NCBI GenBank assembly: GCA_021018995.1
Contig: CM037588.1
Coordinates: 35,771,000-35,834,999, forward strand
Direction: 5' to 3'
Source: Chloranthus sessilifolius
Taxonomy: Eukaryota > Streptophyta > Magnoliopsida > Chloranthales > Chloranthaceae
Length of the DNA: 64,000 nt
The notes below the pieces were generated by a model, which saw nothing but the letters and a program-made list of their open reading frames with translations, was not told where the DNA came from and did not search any database. Each line of letters starts with the position of its first letter. The first letter of the stretch is position 1. Position numbers and translations under genes: made by a program. Below, in pieces: positions 35,035-48,283 of the stretch.

Positions 35035-36802
35035 CACCCCCAAACCTAAGCTTTGCTAGTCCCTGAGCAAAGACAACATTAAAAACAGAATGAAAAAGCC
35101 ACTTTTGTAGGGAACACAGTTGCATTTAGCATATGCAACAAGCCTTTTAAACCCCTAGGTGATCCCTAGTGGAGGAGTGAAGTCTCCTGAGGGTTTTCAG
35201 TGAAGGTACCCACAAACTTCTCTAATAAATCAGTTAATATCAATGCAGTTCTGTTAAAGCAAACTTTTATCCAGTCAGGTTATTCACACCTGCATCAGTC
35301 AAGCTGTAAAAATATCTTCAAGAAAACATCAGTTTAAAACTAAAATTCTGTTGTAATTCCTTTTACCATTCACTCAGTTTGTGTCAACAAGTTTTTACAA
35401 GAAAAATTAATGAAAAGCTTGCCTTCTATTTGAAAATTCAGTTTTGATGTTACCCCAAATAATTTGATTTCAAACTCAACTCTCACCAGGGTTTTCACTC
35501 ATCATGCAAATAGGAGGGTTGTACTATTTCACACAAGAGTAATTCTGAGTCCTCAAATAGGGTGTAAGCATATAGGCATTGCTTTTCAGTTCTGAATTTA
35601 CTGCTCTTTTCACCATAGATTACACAAATCCTTATCTCCATGTGATAGCTCAATCCATCATTGATCAGTAAGGACTTTACCTTAGGTTGTAATGTGGCTT
35701 ATGGGTGAAATTTATCAAGAATAAAGAGGTGGAATGGAGTTCCAAATTGAGAAGTCAGTCAAGGCCAGGAAGAGGTAGACACACCTTCTTCATTTTAACA
35801 CAATTTCATCTTCTTCTTTGAATTTTCAGAGCCAAAGTGGCCATCTTTTTCTCTTTCTTTTTCAAATTTCGAATGAAATGACTTTTCCTTTTTTTTTTTT
35901 TTTTTTTTTTCAAAGCAACATTGACTGGAATGCCACATTTCTTTTGTTGATACATCATTGTCTTCAATTATTTTTCTTCTTCTTTTACCAAACTGTTACC
36001 CAACTCTCCTTTCTTCAGCTTCCTTTCCTTTACCTTCTGAATTCTCAGAGTGAGGGTTAGGCTAAATGAGGTTGATTAGGTTGGTTGATGAGGTTTCAAA
36101 GAAATCTTGGATTTATAAAGCTCAACTGGTGTGTATCAAAGGCAGTTTCAAAAGGTGGGGCTTTTTGAAGTTCAAACTGTCCAAAAGGAGGCCTTACATC
36201 ATGTCTTTAATATCATGATTGTTGTCAAGTTATTTCAATTTGAATATGTGTAACTTCTAGTGAAAGTAAGCAGGTTCAAACAGTCCCTAGAGCAGAAAAA
36301 ATTGCCAATTCATATCTCAAAAGAATACATTTCCGGCCCAAGTCTCGCTGAGTGTAGTTTTCTATCAAATTCGTGAGGTATATCATCACTGTTTTCTCTC
36401 TTTTTAGGTTTACTAAAACATCAATTTTATTTTGAAAATTTTCTGACATTCACTTCATGAAAGTATTGGAATTACACTAAAAATCAGTTTTAAAAAGTTT
36501 TAACTTTCCCATTTTTCAAAACAACAGGTGTGAAATTACTTTATCTTCAAAAATTCTGTTGTGATCATAAGTTGCACTAATTTTAACTAAACTATTGGTA
36601 ATTCTGCTACACCCCCAAACCGATGATGAGCAGTGTCCTCACCGGTCCAAAGTGCATAAGCAAAGAAAAGAAAACAATCAAACAGAAATCATAAGGACAG
36701 AGAAGAAAGAAAGAAATGCACAGTAATTACTAATTAACAAAAGTTAACAGAAAATAGGAATTACATATTACAGACCCTCAAAACAAACATATACAATGTA
36801 TT

Positions 36803-39297
36803 CTAATAACTGGGGTCAAAATCTGTATCATAAGTTGGTTCAATGGGATTAGAACTGGAATCACTGTTAGAGTCAGAACTTGAGTCAGTATTGGAGTCTG
36901 AACTCGATTTAGCCTTCTCCTGGATTGTGCCTTGCAGCTCGGTGTATTCCTCAGATTTGATCTTTTTGGTGAGGCCAATATACTTTTCAAGTCTAGTAGC
37001 CCTCAATTTTTCCTGTTCAAGCTGTGCTTGCAACATGGTAACCTTGTGCTGCTCACTCCTAACCATCTGAAAAGTTTGGCCCAGCAAGTCCTGCATCTTC
37101 CCTCTCTCAAATTTCATGAACAACTCCAATTTTCGAATCTGGTCTTCATACGGGGTTCTAATGTAAGCTTGCAAATCAGCTAACCACTTGAGGACATCGC
37201 GAAAGATATAAGGGTTCTCTTCCATAGCCCTTTTGAGAGTGGCAATTCGGGGAATGGGAATGGAGTGGTAGGGGACCAAAGGTATCCCAACAGTGGGGGT
37301 GGGAGAAAAGGAGTCCAAAAGTATGACCTCAGGGTCAGTTTGAGTAGCTTGATCAAAGAAATTGAGGAAAGTTGAAGGGGAATCAAAAAGTACTACCTCA
37401 GGTTCTGTTTGGGTAGCATTGTCAGCAGTGGTGAGGATGGGTGGATCTACACAAACTACCTCAGGGTCTGTTTGGATAGCATGGTCAGCAATAGCAGGTA
37501 CAGTGGCTAAGGTGGTTGTTTGGGCTGTGGAGGCTAAGGTTTGGAGAAGGAAATTTGTCACAGACTGATTGTCTGTGTTGATCTATAGTTGGGCCTTGAT
37601 GGATTGGAGAAAGGTAAAGATTTGGCTAATTGATTCAGGTGTGGGTGTGGTATGCAGAGTAGGGGCTGGTAAAATTGATGTAGATGGTTGAGGGGCAATG
37701 GGTGAAATGTCTGTAAATGGGGAAGTAGCCAAATGGGTGAAATGAGGAGGGTCAGGTATAGGTATAGATTTAAGCCCAATATTCTCCAAGATAGATCCCA
37801 TCAATCAGGAATAGGGCTCTGTAGTGAATATCTCAGGTTCAGGGGTATGAGTTATTCAGGTGTATGAGTTGAATGAGTAGGTGAACCTGAGAAACTTTGG
37901 AGAAGGGGAGTGCTAGGAGAATGTTCAATAAAATCTGTGGCCATATCTTGGACATTGTTAGGGGAAATTGGTGGTGTGAGTATGGTTGGAGTGGTTGGTG
38001 TAGAGGGAGAGTCTGCAATTGGGATTATGGTGGTTATGAGTGATGGGACAGCTGGAATGGGTGAAGGAATAGGAGTTGTGCTAGGTGAAGTGGGTAAGAT
38101 CATGAGCTCTTCAACAATGGGTGCAGCTGAAGAGCTGGTCACCACAGGAAGGACAACTTGTTCAATGTCAGCTGTAAGTGAAATAGGTGCAGCTAAAGAG
38201 CTGGTCACCACAGGGTCTGGTATAGCAAATTCATGGGCAACTGCAGGGACTGGTTCAGCTATAGCAAGTTCAATGGCAGCTGCAGTGGCTGGTTCAGCTT
38301 CTTCCGTCATTTTATTCAACATAGTTTGGCTTATAGTCCAAGCCCTCTTACCAAATGCATGAGGGGAGATAATCTCGAATGGCTCTTGCTCAACAATGTC
38401 AAATTTGGCCCTTAACATGGCTGTGATCAGCTTTTCAAATGGTATGCCAGCTATTTTCTGTTCCTTTTTCATCTTGGCACTGATGTCAGCCATGGCTTCA
38501 AAAATGAGCATAGGGGCATTGAAGAATTGCCCCTTAGAGAAATGAAAGAGGGCCTCCAAAATGGAATCCATCAGCAAACAGTGGGGTTCTAAGTCTCTCC
38601 TCATGATGGACTGCCCACTTCCAACTATGCCTTTGGTTAGATGGGCAGCCATTTCTCTAAAAGAAGCTGTTTCTGGTGTAGCTAATGGACTAGCAGGATC
38701 ATATTGAAATGGTATCCCCAAGGCATTTACAATGTCTTCATAAGTGACTGTTAAATCACAATCATCAATGAAAATTACAAGCGTTGGGACATCGGCATCC
38801 TTCTCAGTCACTTTTACCATGTTTTGGTACCATAATCTCACCATTCGTGGATAAATTTTCTCTGGAAGAGGGGTTAGGATATTGCTCAGTGAAGCATCCC
38901 TGATGTATTTCAAGGATAGCTTACATTCAAGTTTGCTTGAGAAAAAGTTCTCATCAACAATAAGTTCTGGAATCAACTTCTGAGCTTCAATGAATGGGTT
39001 TGGCAGTACCAAATGCATAGGCAGAGGAGGAAGCTCAGGCTCAGGACTAGCAACAGCTGTTGGGATGGGTTCCTCATGTCTAACCTTTTTTCCTCTCTCA
39101 ATCGTATCAGCTTTCTCCATCGACAGTTTCCTTTTAGCTGAGGTTTTGGCTTTTCCTTTTTTGGAGGGTTTGCTAATTTTCTTAGCAGAAGATTTAGGGA
39201 ATATTGCAGCCAATGATTTTTCAGCTTTCCCCATTTTAAAACTTTGTTTGAATCTCACACAATGAATGCTGATACCAAATTGAACTTTGCAAAACAC
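36803..39297 (-). pseudogene. Accessory frame of the Athila element (plant transposon-protein domain)
   Basis: A sense-orientation frame downstream of integrase, where Athila elements carry an envelope-like or accessory gene. It begins with a Lys-rich stretch (MGKAEKSLAAIFPKSSAKKI). Its central part (LSNILTPLPEKIYPRMVRLW then YQNM) recalls the domain known as putative plant transposon protein (Transposase_32). This is followed by Pro/Ala/Thr-rich sequence, a coiled-coil-like part near 36950-37150 and an acidic Ser/Asp-rich tail. The function is unknown. Fossil, no longer a continuous gene. Confidence 0.6.
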
Positions 39298-39479
39298 GAA
39301 TAGAGGAAATGCACAGAAAAATACCGAAATCTAGGGTTTTGGTTGAACTCGTTGATCGCTTGATGAAATCCACCAGAATCAGAAGTAAAAAGTCCCCCTC
39401 TTCAAGCTTAATCCGTCGAACAAATATGATGAAAATTGGAGCTGAACTCTAAAAGCACGTAGGGATGGAAAGAAAATGG

Positions 39480-39845
39480 GTTTTCTGTGAAGCAGGACGC
39501 TCTGGGAAGGCTTTCGAATATGAAACCCTTGCTTCGAAAGGGTTTAAATATGCTCAAAATGATTTTCGCAAAGTATCATTGAAGTTTTTGAAAAGTTCAA
39601 AACAGTCATTTTTTACAAAAGAGAGTGGCATCAGAACTTTTCGAAAAGCAAATAGCTTCAGAACCAACTTTTCGAAAAGCAAATAGCTTCAGACCAACTT
39701 TTCGAAAAGCCACAGACTTCAGAACCATCCATTCGAAAAGCAAAAGGCTTCAGAAACAACTATTCGAAAAGCAAACCATTCTTTTCGAGCGATTGAATTC
39801 TGAGTCAGATCGTTTTCGAAAAGAAAATTAAACTTTTCGAAGTGT
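39480..39845. repeat. TTTTCGAAAAGC tandem words inside the Athila element
   Basis: About eight to ten copies of a unit near 26-30 bp containing CTTTTCGAAAAGCAAA and GCTTCAGAAC. The same palindromic core recurs in the element's LTRs (34500-34760; 47030-47230). Confidence 0.8.
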
Positions 39846-40240
39846 ATTTTTTTTTCTTTGCGAATTAATTTTTCACATATTATAACTTCTCGAATTGAGT
39901 GTAAACATGACGAAAAACAGAGAGGAATAAACTATGCAAAAACTACAAAACAAACATGAGTAAAATACATATGATACATTTGCTTAAGATCATATTTGTG
40001 GAGGCTCTTGATGATAGATGGTCAGCACAGGCTCCAGGGTATTTTCAATGCATGGTTTGAGCCTCTGACCATTTACTTTCAAGGTTCTCCCATCACTGGT
40101 GTCCATAATTTCAACAGCCCTAGAAGGAGATGCTTGAATGACAGTATATGGCCCTTCCCATCTGGATCTCAGCTTTCCAGGAAAAAACTTAAGTTTTGAG
40201 TTGAATAGCCATACCTTGGAGCCAGCTATGAACTCTTTTC

Positions 40241-41217
40241 TCAGCAGATTTTTATCATAGAAAGCCTTAATTTTTTCTTTGTAGATCTTGCATTGGTGTA
40301 TGCATCCATTCTTAGCTCCTCCAACTCAGCAAGTTGCAGTTTCCTGTGATTACCAGCAGTAGTAAGATCCATGTTCAAGGTTTTAATAGCCCAAAAGGCC
40401 TTATATTCTAACTCCACTGGTAAATGGCATGCTTTGCCATAGACCAATCTGAATGGGGACATGCCAATTGGGGTTTTATAGGCTGTCCTATATGCCCATA
40501 ATGCATCATTCAGCTTAAAGGACCAATCCTTTATGTCCTTTTTCACAGTCTTTTCCAGTATATGTTTGATTTCTCTATTGGAAATCTCCACTTGTCCACT
40601 GGTCTGTGGATGATATGGAGTAGCTACTCTATGAGTCACAGAGTACTTTTTCAATAGAGCTTCAAAATGCTTATTACAAAAATGGGTTCCCCCATCACTG
40701 ATAATAGCTCTAGGGGAACCAAACCTAGAAGAGATGTTGTCCTTTAAAAATTTCAAGACAACTCTATGGTCATTGGTTTTAGTGGCTGTGGCTTCAACCT
40801 ATTTGGATACATAATCCACAGCTACTAAGATGAAATTACAACCATTTGAAGGAGGAAAGGGACCCATAAAATCTATCCCCCAAATATCAAACAATTCAAC
40901 TACCAGAATGGGCTATAAGGGCATTGAGTTTCTCTTAGAAATGCTACCAATTTCTGGCAATTCTGACAAGACTTACGGTGCTACAGTGCATCTTTGAAAA
41001 GTGTAGGCCAATAAAATCCACACTGTAAAACCTTTGCAGCAGTTTTGTTTTCACTAAAATGGCCTCCACAGGCCTGTTCATGACACATGGAAAGTATGCT
41101 ATGAAAGTCTTCTTCACTGACACATCTTCTAATTATTTGGTCTGCACAAATCTTGAACAGATAAGGATCCTCCCAAATAAAATGTTTAACCTTTGAGAAG
41201 AACCTATCTTTATCCAT
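40241..41217 (-). pseudogene. Athila integrase region
   Basis: Zinc-binding part with CHEQACGGHFSENKTAAKVL (about 41050-41100) and core wording [20 protein letters not shown] and [20 protein letters not shown] (40600-40750). Part of the Athila fossil. Confidence 0.85.
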
Positions 41218-41223
41218 TTTATT

Positions 41224-42054
41224 CTAGTGTTGAGGGGTTCTTCCAGTAGCCAAAAAGTTAACTATATTTACAAACCAAGGGGTGTGTACACTGATAGCAA
41301 AAAGTTGCTCATCAGGGAAAGATTCATTGATAGGCAGCCTATCATTCTCAGCAGTTAGAATTCTAGACAGGTGGTCAGCCACCACATTTTCCACACCCTT
41401 TTTATCTCTAATCTGTAAATCAAACTCCTGTAATAGGAGGATCCACCTGATTAATCTTGGTTTGGTATCATTCTTAGACAGAAGGTATTTCAAGGTTGAG
41501 TGGTCAATGAATACCACTATTTGTGAACCCAAAACATATGACCTGAATTTCTCCAAACCAAAAACAATTGCCAGCAGCTCCTTCTAAGTTGTTATGTAAT
41601 TGAGTTGTGCATCAATCATTGATCTACTGGCATAAGCTATGACATGAGGCAGCTTATCCTTTCTCTGCCCAAGAACAGCTCGTAAAGCGTCATTTGATGC
41701 ATCACACATCAGCTCAAAAGGCAGTGAATAGTCTGGAGACTGTAGTATTGGAGCTGAAATCAAACAATTTTTTAAGAATTCAAATGCCTTCAAGCATTCA
41801 TTGTTGAAAATAAAAGGGACATCTTGGCACAATAAATGACAAAGAGGCTTGGATATTTTACTGAAGTCCTTAATGAACCTTCTGTAAAATCCAGCATGCC
41901 CCAAAAAACTTCTTATTTGTTTAACAGTTTTAGGAGGTGGCAAATGTGCAATTAAATCAATTTTTTCTCTGTCCACCTCAATGCCCTTGTGGGAGACAAC
42001 ATGGCCAAGGACAATGCCTTGGGTGACCATGAAATGGCTCTTCTCCCAGCTCAA
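41224..42054 (-). pseudogene. Athila RT connection and RNase H region
   Basis: Wording includes FLGHAGFYRRFIKDFSKI, PFELMCDASNDALRAVLGQR and [14 protein letters not shown], which fit the end of RT and the RNase H of Ty3 elements. Part of the Athila fossil. Confidence 0.85.
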
Positions 42055-42078
42055 AACTAGATTGGTTTCTTCACATCT

Positions 42079-42915
42079 CTATAACACCAAGTTGAGATGA
42101 TGTAAACACTGGGCAAAACTGTCTCCATATATTGAAAATTCATCCATAAAAATCTCCATAAATTGGTCAATCATATCAGAGAAAATGGAGTACATGCATC
42201 TTTGAAAGGTAACAGGAGCATTACAAAGACCAAAAGGCATTCTCCTATAGGCAAAAGTGTCAAAGGGGCAAGTGAATGTGGTCTTTTCCTGATCTTGTGG
42301 ATATACAAGAATCTGGTTGTAACCAGAATAACCATCAAAAAAATAATAATAAGCTTTTCCTGCTAACTTATCTAAAATTTGATCAATGAGTGGAAGAGGG
42401 AAATGGTCTTTTCTGGTCATTGTGTTTAGTTTTCTGTAATTAATATAGACCCTCCAACCAGTGGTTTGTCTGGTTGAAATAAGCTCACCAGAATCTGAGG
42501 TTACAACAGTGATCCCATATTTCTTAGGTACCACTTGTGTAGGTGCCACCCAAGCCAAATCTGAAATAGGGTAAATGAACCCTGCATCCAACAACTTAGC
42601 AACCTCTTTCATGACCACTTCTTACATATGAGGGTTCAGCCTCCTCTGCATTTCCCTAGAAGTCTTTTCATCTTCTTCCAAATGAATTTTATGCATGCAA
42701 GTAGCTGGACTGATTCCTCCCAAATCAGCAATAGTCCAGCTAATTGCCCTCTTATGCTGTTTCAATACAATCAACAACTCTTCCTCCTGCTCCTCAGTGA
42801 GGGAAGAAGAAATAATCATAGGCAATATTTTATGGTCTCCTAAAAACACATATTTCAAATTTTCTGGCAACTGTTTCAACTCTACATCAGGTGGGCTGAG
42901 AAAAGAAGGTAACAA
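42079..42915 (-). pseudogene. Athila reverse transcriptase region
   Basis: RT landmarks are WRVYINYRKLNTMTRKDHFP, PFGLCNAPVTFQRCMYSIFS and FMDEFSIYG in the position of the catalytic box. The upstream wording KRAISWTIADLGGISPATCM is typical of Athila/Tat. Part of the Athila fossil. Confidence 0.88.
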
Positions 42916-42993
42916 AGGTACCTTGGCTGTTTGTGGAAGGGGAAGAATAGCAGGTTTCCATGAAGAGAACCTTGCTGATTGATCATGAGTTCC

Positions 42994-43512
42994 TTACACA
43001 ACATTTACTTCCTCAGACTTTGAGGTACAAACTATTTTTTCCTCAGCATTTCTCCAAGCATCTTTAAATTCTGTGGTTAAATCTTCATACTGCAAAAACT
43101 GTGGTAAAGTCTCTTCTACCAGTTCATCCAACAAATCAACAAGAAAGCATGCCTCAGAACTGAATTGACGCTGTGTGACTACATTGTAAACATTTAACTT
43201 TACCTTCATATTTTTAAAAGAGACTTCCATAATACCAGACCTGCATGGAATGAAAGCATTGGCTGTAGCCAGGAATGGTCTCCCCAAAATGACAGGGATG
43301 GAAGTTTTGCTTTTTGTAGGTTCCATGTCTAATACCAGAAAATCAGCAGGGTAGAAAAACTTATCTACTCCAACCAACACATCCTCAATCATCCCAACTG
43401 GCTTTCTTTCAGATCTGTCTGCTAGTTGTAACACCACATGAGTGGGTTTTAACTCTCCCAAAACTAGTTTCTCATATACAGAATATGGAAGCAAGTTGAC
43501 ACTAGCACCCAA
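42994..43512 (-). pseudogene. Athila protease region
   Basis: Retropepsin-like region with GASVNLLPYSVYEKL, then LADRSERKPVGMIEDVLVGV and IPVILGRPFLATANAFI, as in Athila/Tat elements. Part of the Athila fossil. Confidence 0.8.
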
Positions 43513-43701
43513 ATCTAATAAAGCCTTTTCAATGGTATGTTCCCCAATAATGCAAGGGATTGTGAGGATTCCAGGATCTTAGAGTTTAGGAGGTGTGGTA
43601 ATGGACAAGACCTGATTAACTCTTTCCACAGCAAAGACCTTCTTGGATAACTGTATCCTAGATTGTCTTTTGTGAGTGCAAATATCTTTTAAAAATTTTG
43701 C

Positions 43702-45463
43702 CTATGCTGGGACTTGTTTGATTGCATCAAGCAAAGGTAGATTTGTCTTGACTTGCTTGAAAGTCTCCATCATTTCATCTATTTTTGTATTCCCTTTATC
43801 AAAAGGGGATGCAGATTTCATGGCATGGGGAAATGGCAAATGAGGAACTAGTCCATCATTTATAACTTTAGAATCATTACCAGAATATTTTTGATTTTTC
43901 TGTTTTTCATTTTTTTTATTTATACTAACATCATGCTGCTCCTGCTGCATAGTTTCCTCAGTTTTTGCCTCTTCCTTTTCAGTACACACATTGTTATTTA
44001 TAATTCTTCCACTTCTCAAAGTTGTGACGGCTTTTACTTCTTCATGTGAAACAGAAGCCTCTCCAACCATGAACTGTCCTTTGGGATTGTTCAAAGGTTG
44101 GCTGGGTAACCCGCCTTCCTCTCTTTTGGCCAAAGTATTTGAAAGTTGACCCAATGTTTCTTCAATCTTCTTTATGCTCTGACTGTGAAAGTTTACAGTC
44201 TGAGTTAAAGACCCTAAATTCTGGGGTAAATTTTGAACTTGGTCTTCAAAAGAAGGGGATCTGGAAGGGATTTAAACTGGAGCAGATTGCTGTATAGGTT
44301 GTACCATTTGTTGTGGAATGGGCTGCTGAAAATTTGGCTTGGTATAAAAATTCTGCTGGTAAGGCTGAGCAGTTTTGAAAGGAATTTGATTCTTTGGTTG
44401 TTGTTGCTGTTGTGATTGATAATTACCTTGGCTCCACCTTAAATTGGGGTGCCCTCTCCATGCATATTCATTAACTGCATCTGTCCAAACGATTGGGCAG
44501 CATGAGCTTGCTCCACCACTAGATCTGGGAACTGTGGTGCAGCTGGACATTTATCAAGTGAATGAGTAGGGGACTGGCATATCAGACATGCCTCCTCTAC
44601 TCTTGCAACCATTGGATTTTTAAGTGAGTCCATCAATCTATCAAACTTAGTGGTCAAATTATCTATTTTCCTTTCCAACTCATTCACCTCATAAATCTTT
44701 CCCTTGGTGGTTTGCTTATTATTCAACTGAGCAGGATTCTCAATGTCTCTTGACAAAGATTCCTATTGAGTTGAATTTTCAACAATCACTTCAAATAAAT
44801 CCCAGACCTCCTCAACTGTTTTTTGTAAGTAGGTGCCTCCAGAGGAAGCATCTACCATATTCTTGCCTTTTTGATCAATTCCCTGATAGAAGCTTTGAAC
44901 AAGCTGCCATCGGGGAATTTGATGATGAGGACATTGCCTTTAAAGTTCTTTAAACCTTTCCCATGCTTCATGAAAAGTTTCAGTTGAGTATTGTGAAAAG
45001 GAAATAATATTTTGTCTCAACTGGCTGGTCTTAGACATAGGGAAGTATTTAGCTAAAAATTGACATTATAAATCATTCCAAGAAGTGATACTATTTGGTG
45101 CCAACATAGACAGCCATGCTCTAGCTTTGCCTCTGGACCCAGTCCAGCTATGTTGAATGTGGTACAAAGAGACAAGAATTCATCCACATGCTTGTACGGA
45201 TCTTCCTTACTCAAACCATGGAAGGAAGAAAGCATCTGGATAGTTGATGATTTGATCTCATAATTTCCTTCAACAGTAGGAAATTGAATGCAAAATGGAG
45301 AATTATATGCACCAGGTGCAAAGTAATCTCTTAAAAGTCTAGGTTCTTCACCCATAGTAGTTGTCTCAGCAAAATTCTGTGATGTTTGTCTGGTTCTTAG
45401 TAGCTTTTCAACTTCTAAATTTAGAGAGACAATCTCAGGATTGAGAGTCCTCCTACCAAACAT
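43702..45463 (-). pseudogene. Athila gag region
   Basis: Begins FGRRTLNPEIVSLNLEVEKL and contains SFHGLSKEDPYKHVDEFLSL and one CCHC zinc knuckle (CLICQSPTHSLDKC, about 44560-44600), followed by a Gln-rich spacer. Part of the Athila fossil. Confidence 0.8.
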
Positions 45464-45635
45464 ACAACACAGAAACAGAGAATCAAATTATGCACAGCAA
45501 ACCTTCAGTACTCCTTTCAAAGTAGATTCCATGCTCAAAATGTATAGGAATAACTGCACAGATTTAAACAATAGAACAATTAGCACTGATGTAATAAAAA
45601 AATAAAAAATTAGGTCTACCAATTTTAAAACAAAT

Positions 45636-45653
45636 TCCCCGGCAGCGGCGCCA
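45636..45653 (-). other. Primer-binding site of the Athila element
   Basis: TGGCGCCGCTGCCGGGGA on the minus strand, the tRNA-Asp type usual for Athila, a few bases inside the LTR end at 45660. Confidence 0.85.
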
Positions 45654-45659
45654 AAAACT

Positions 45660-47522
45660 TGTTAATTCTAAGTGTGCATGATTTATTTGTGTTTTAAAAA
45701 CAGATTTATAGATGATGAATTGTCCTGAATTTAGAAAAATAAAAAGAATAAAGAAATATCAGCACAGAGAGAACTTAATTAGCCTGCAAGATCAGGGCTA
45801 ATTGTAGCAAGTTTTAAATGAAGTGAGTAAAAGATCGTCCACAGGGAATTGATTTAAAATGTAAGATAAACCTTCAGATCTAAGCTACCAGATCTGACCT
45901 CTTATCCTATATACAAAGCACATAAGATGGGAGGTTGAATTTGTCACATTAACTAAATGATAAAAGTAAAAATTAAAACTAATGATCTAGATCCGAGTTG
46001 GGGAGATTTGATGCAAATTAATAAGAATGGAGAAATAATATCTAACTTCGATTTAGTACTTGATTGCAGAATAAGAATAAATGTAAAACAAATGAGATAT
46101 TATCCAATCTTCATCTGGCTACCAAAGATGATGCAAGAGAAAGTAATCCAACTCAAGGATTGGAATTGAGTTGGACTTATATATGTCCGTCACTTCAATG
46201 GACACAGATCATCAATAGTCTTCAATTCGAATCCGTGATTCAGAACAAAAAATACCACTACAAATGCTGTGAGAAATTAGGTTACAAACGCCAATTCTCA
46301 CAGGGATAATGAATTAAGGGAAATTGCTTTAAAAATAATAAATCTAAAGGAATCTAATGAAATAAGGAGATCACAGGGAACCCTTAATACGAATCCAATT
46401 GAGAACGTACGGTTCCCAACAACCTTTTCAAATTCACCATTACAATTACAGAGCACAGCTTAAACAACTCTCGGATTTGTAGTCTTGAATACAATTCTCA
46501 CGTGAAGTACAGAGATATCTCACAGCTCTCAATTACAAATAAAAGCTAGGCTATTACAGAAATTTCAAACAAGCTATCTGAAATGGAAATGAGGCAATAG
46601 AAATGAAACTCAAAATCTGGATACCCAAATTGGGCAAATGGTTCATCTATTTATAGTTTTCCCCAAGTCAAGCTCAGATGTGTATCAACCAATCAGAATT
46701 GGTTAAATCTGTATCAACCATTAGGAGTCGAGCACAAGGATCCATATCTATTTTGGCTAATCAGAACTGTTTGATCTGGTTCAGCCAATCAGATGACAGA
46801 AGCATCAATTCTGTTATGTAATTCAAAAATTTGTTAGAGCTTCTAGAAGTTCCCGCCAAGTGATTTCATCTTCGGGTGTTCACATGGGGTGGAATATGCC
46901 TTTGGTTCTTGCTCAGAATCTTCCGGAATGACCCTGGGTTTTTAAATGCATTGGAGCGTGTGCAGAGATTACTGAATTACCCTTGCAGACGCTGGGAATC
47001 TTCAGAATACCATTTCGCACAGTTTGGAGAACTTTTCGCAAGGTACTGTGACTTTTGAAACTCTTTTCGCACAGTTCTAGTGCTATTCGCAAGGAGTTCT
47101 CTTCTTTTCAAATAGGTCAGAAATCCTTTCGAAGAGTTCAGGTGCTCTTCGAAAGCTAAGCTTGGAGCTTTTGGTTCTTTTCGCAAAGTTCAGGTTCGTT
47201 TCAAAAAGTTTAGATTCTTTTCGAAAAGCAATCTGTAATGCATTCTTCTATTCGAATAGCTCCACACCTCTTTCCAGGTTGAAACCAGGCCTTTGTCCTC
47301 TTTAGTTTAGGCATTTTGACAGCTAGTGAGGTTGTCCCTTCTCGTTCTTCCTCCGGATCAACATGGATCATCATCTTTTGGCATTTTTAGGCTGCTTTCA
47401 GGGTTAAGCCTGCCTTTATTGTTAGCTGTGAAACAAACACTTAAAACACTTATTTAGTTCTCTCAAAGGTCTATCAAGACCTAGGTTAAGGGGTGGAAAA
47501 TGGTATTTTCCAGTTCTCAACA
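45660..47522 (-). repeat. 5' LTR of the Athila element, 1863 bp
   Basis: Starts TGTTGAGAACTGG at 47522 and ends AATTAACA at 45660, directly before the primer-binding site. Its 46422-47522 part is shared with the left LTR copy. Confidence 0.85.
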
Positions 47523-48283
47523 ATCCTCAATCCCCGAACTTCACGCACAGCTCCAATCTTGCACACACCACACTAAGTTTAGAGCTCACCTTCTTTTCTC
47601 TCTCTTCTAAATAAATTTTTAACAATCAAAACAAGAGAAATGAATTCTCTTATCAAATTGGCTTTTATACTTAAAAGCATAGTGTTAGGGTGTTAAGCCG
47701 ATACGTCGTACTTCGGTGTTTTTTACCTCATCAAATGGTTCTTATTATTCTAACATCGTTCTTTCTCACTCAATTTTATTCTAACTCATTAAATCACTTT
47801 AATATTTTTGTATTCTTAGGTGCGTGACCAATCGGGCACGCACACCGAGATGGACTGTTCAAAAGTCAAAATTCTTTGGGACATCACATTCTCCCCTCCT
47901 TAGGAATTTTCGTCCTCGAAAATGAACCTAAGTATCCAATCACATTATGCGACTTACAACGACAAACGTATTACCAACAATATCCACACATATCTAATCA
48001 TACTCATTCAAGACATGTATCTAATAACATGCAGTCAAGAAAACTGATCAACCCATCCACAGTTGCATATAATCGAAAGAAAACTCCCATTCATATGCAA
48101 AATTAACATCCCATAGAAAAATTGAAAATTTACAAACTATCCACATCCAACATATATACCATCCAAAGATGGCAACCATGCAACAATAGTTTAACCATTT
48201 ACAGAAATTTTCCTGAATTATTTACATATAATTTCAAAAAATCATTCTTTAAATATTGAAACTAATACCCTTGTAGTCTCTGC

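Larger units (their letters stand above)
33910..47522 (-). mobile_element. Athila-lineage Ty3 retrotransposon, 13.6 kb, inserted in F
   Basis: Minus-strand fossil. The 5' LTR is 45660-47522 (start TGTTGAGAACTGG, end AATTAACA). The left 3' LTR copy is 33910-35034 and is shorter. The primer-binding site TGGCGCCGCTGCCGGGGA (45636-45653, tRNA-Asp type) and the polypurine tract TAGGTTTGGGGGTG (35035-35048) are clear. The order is gag, protease, RT, RNase H, integrase, then an accessory frame in the envelope-like position. Lineage rests on the primer site, gag wording (PFCIQFPTVEGNYEIKSSTI) and protease wording (GASVNLLPYSVYEKL). LTRs differ by about 3-4% by eye, so it is fairly young, on the order of one to two million years under usual plant rates. 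It is broken, with many breaks across the coding region. Confidence 0.85.

Noticed and set aside
36843-39265. Long plus-strand open frames (for example 37910-38362) opposite the Athila accessory frame
   Set aside because: They are mirror frames of Ala/Pro/Ser-rich coding on the minus strand, with no independent domain wording.
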